From: Prochlorococcus sp. AG-409-N21
Lineage (GTDB): Bacteria; Cyanobacteriota; Cyanobacteriia; PCC-6307; Cyanobiaceae
Assembly (NCBI GenBank): GCA_003215415.1
Contig: QCKK01000001.1
Coordinates: 1 to 64,000, forward strand
Direction of reading: 5' to 3'
DNA: 64,000 bases
Shown: positions 62,350 to 64,000 of the stretch, in pieces
How the letters are laid out: each line of letters begins with the position of its first letter
Numbering within the stretch: position 1 is the stretch's first letter
Program-made: the position numbers and the translations under genes
The notes under the pieces: generated by a model
What the model saw: only the letters and a program-made list of their open reading frames with translations
What the model was told of the DNA's origin: nothing
Databases searched by the model: none

Positions 62350-63678
62350 CTACTTTCTACAATAATTCAGTATTGCTGCATAGAAACCATCTCCTGAATG
62401 ATTTATTCCTGGTAATTTTTGCTCCTCAAAAACTAAATCTAGTTCAGAATTATTTTCTAATAGCTTGTGAATCTGTATAGAATTTTCAGTTGGTTCAATA
62501 GTACAGGTAGAATACAAAATACGTCCACCAACTTTCAAAAGTGGCAATAAAGACTTCAGCAAACTTGCTTGCAAATCCACTAATTCAGATATTTGAATTG
62601 GAGTAATTCTCCATCTTGCATCTGCATGACGCGAAAGTGTACCCAAGCCAGAGCAAGGAGCATCCAATAAAATACAATCAAAATAGCCACACCAATTCGG
62701 TTTAATACTTAATAAGCAAGTTGAATCAGCAACAAGAGTTTTAATGCAGCTTGTGCCCAATCTACAAGCATTATCCTCTAACAAACGCAACCTATCTTCT
62801 GATCGATCTACGGCCCAAACCTCACCTTGATTTTCAATTAATTCTGCAATATGAGTAGTTTTACCACCAGGTGCAGCACAAGCATCCAAAATTATTTCTC
62901 CTGGTTGAGGGTCTAAAAGGGTTGTTATCCATTGGGCTGCTCTATCCTGCACGGACCAATATCCAAGGCCAAAGTTTGGCCAATTAGTCAAATCACCAAT
63001 CGAATCAGTAACTTCCAATCCCCAAGGAGCTCCATCAATGTATTTGACATTGAAGCCAGACATTTTGAAATTATTAAAAACTACTTTTCTACTAGTTCTA
63101 AGAGTATTAATACGTATATCTAAACTTGGCACTCTGTTAAATGCCATCGCTATTGATTTTGCTCTATCAACCCCATGCCATTTAATCAATTTTCCTGCTA
63201 TCCAACTTGGTAATGATTCCTCTTTTGCCAACTTCTCAGTCTCATCTGAAGGGAGAGGGAAAGATTCACCTGCTTTTTTAGCCCTTAGAGCAGATCTAAG
63301 TAAACCGTTTACAACTGGAGTCAAGTTTCGGAGTTTTGAAGCTTTAATTAATTCAACAGAAGTATTAACAGCAGCATTTGGAGGTATCTTATCCATGCAA
63401 AAAATCTGATATAAGCCCAACTGCAACAACAATTTCAACAAAGGCGGTTGTTTAGAAAGAGGAATCTTGCCAAGAAAATCTATCCAACAATCAAGCCAAT
63501 AACTTCTACGAATAACTCCACAAGAAATTTCCACAACTAAACCTTTATCAAGACTGCTCAAAGAATATTTCTTAAAGGCTCTAGCAAGTGCCTTGTCAAC
63601 ATATGCTCCAGCAGAAACAGCCTGTAAGACTTCCCAGACAATCAATCTAGTTAAAACACCTTTTTTATATATATTCAC
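62350..63678 (-). CDS. rsmB: 16S rRNA (cytosine-967-C5)-methyltransferase RsmB
   Basis: 442 aa with an N-terminal NusB-like RNA-binding domain (SLDKGLVVEISCGVIRRSYWLDCWID) and a C-terminal RNA methyltransferase. LDACAAPGGKTTHIAEL is the SAM loop, LDAPCSGLGTLSRHADARW holds the first catalytic Cys and YSTCTIEPTENS the second. It modifies C967 of 16S rRNA. Start ATG 63678; monocistronic and convergent with the PBP gene. Confidence 0.93.
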   Translation of the reverse strand: MNIYKKGVLTRLIVWEVLQAVSAGAYVDKALARAFKKYSLSSLDKGLVVEISCGVIRRSYWLDCWIDFLGKIPLSKQPPLLKLLLQLGLYQIFCMDKIPPNAAVNTSVELIKASKLRNLTPVVNGLLRSALRAKKAGESFPLPSDETEKLAKEESLPSWIAGKLIKWHGVDRAKSIAMAFNRVPSLDIRINTLRTSRKVVFNNFKMSGFNVKYIDGAPWGLEVTDSIGDLTNWPNFGLGYWSVQDRAAQWITTLLDPQPGEIILDACAAPGGKTTHIAELIENQGEVWAVDRSEDRLRLLEDNACRLGTSCIKTLVADSTCLLSIKPNWCGYFDCILLDAPCSGLGTLSRHADARWRITPIQISELVDLQASLLKSLLPLLKVGGRILYSTCTIEPTENSIQIHKLLENNSELDLVFEEQKLPGINHSGDGFYAAILNYCRK

Positions 63679-63825
63679 TGGTTCTTGATCTCAAGAAAGA
63701 GGGAAAGGCAGCCAAAAGGCAAAAGTGTTAGACTGAAAGAAATCAGGACCAGATTTAATTAAATTCATTATAAGGTGGTTAGCAAAAATAAAAACTGAAG
63801 GAAATTAAAAAATAATAATACTCAT

Positions 63826-63850
63826 CATCCTGCTACTTAGTAGTAGGATG
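63826..63850. repeat. Short hairpin near the window end
   Basis: CATCCTGCTAC / GTAGTAGGATG (one mismatch) with a three-base loop. On the reverse strand it is followed some bases later by a T-rich stretch (ATTATTATTTTTTAA), so a terminator for a gene beyond the window is possible. Confidence 0.5.
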
Positions 63851-64000
63851 AAAGCCAGTCTATAATCAGGGCAATCATTGGCAAGTAGTTTAAATCATAT
63901 CCCGTAAATCAGCAAATTATTATTGAAAAACAATTCGGCTGACTACTTTTTTTCAAGGTATGTTTCTATGATAAATACCAGGTCGAGAAATTAATTCTTG

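Noticed and set aside
1-64000. Prophage or insertion sequence
   Set aside because: No integrase, transposase, terminal repeats or phage structural genes were seen, though phage-type oxygenase and hli genes are present.

Overview
The window reads as a chromosome segment of a low-light-adapted Prochlorococcus (or a very close marine picocyanobacterium). The base composition is AT-rich. It carries a Pcb chlorophyll-binding antenna gene, three tandem high-light-inducible (hli) genes, chlorophyll synthase (chlG), phylloquinone methyltransferase (menG), glutamate-1-semialdehyde aminomutase (hemL), a Som/OprB-type porin and an iron-uptake gene set (futA, futB, piuC, flavodoxin). Assignment to a low-light clade is inference, resting on Pcb next to flavodoxin and on the multiple hli genes.

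Layout. 0-17 kb is core: carboxypeptidase Taq, ppa, a 5'-truncated YjbQ, pterin dehydratase, a His-rich CobW metallochaperone, futB, a two-gene run of tiny genes, an UPF0104 membrane protein, larC, xthA, glcD, hemL, an SPFH protein and yajQ. 17-29 kb is an accessory island: a stand-alone sulfotransferase-like gene, DUF6165, two TPR-glycosyltransferases, a TPR-sulfotransferase, a TPR gene and an SGNH-hydrolase gene that share one frame split by a single TAA, and a NodU/CmcH carbamoyltransferase. 29-36 kb is sparse: a TVP38 membrane protein, ribosomal L33 without its usual S18 partner, a voltage-gated-type K+ channel, a group of secreted hypotheticals and tRNA-Ser(CGA). 36-47 kb has a TPR-2OG oxygenase fusion, futA/piuC, the porin with a Yfr1-type target site over its Shine-Dalgarno, glyQ, two more 2OG-Fe(II) oxygenases, a glutamine amidotransferase and a second sulfotransferase-like gene. 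47-57 kb has three hli genes, a SET-domain protein, another TPR protein, pcb with flavodoxin, several small hypotheticals and a further 2OG oxygenase. 57-64 kb returns to core: menG, hisF, DUF2862, chlG, PBP1A and rsmB.

How the genes may work together. Iron economy links futA/futB, PiuC, Pcb and flavodoxin. The accessory genes combine TPR scaffolds with sulfo-, glyco- and carbamoyl-transfer and with 2OG hydroxylation, and they are interspersed across 17-57 kb. The simplest reading is a toolkit for decorating a surface polymer (polysaccharide or large surface protein). The substrate is unknown.

Several genes lack ATG/GTG/TTG starts where conserved sequence or a Shine-Dalgarno predicts one: futB and a 66-aa gene both point to CTG, and YjbQ has none. 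At least 13 small ORFs of about 60 residues or fewer lie in apparent gaps.
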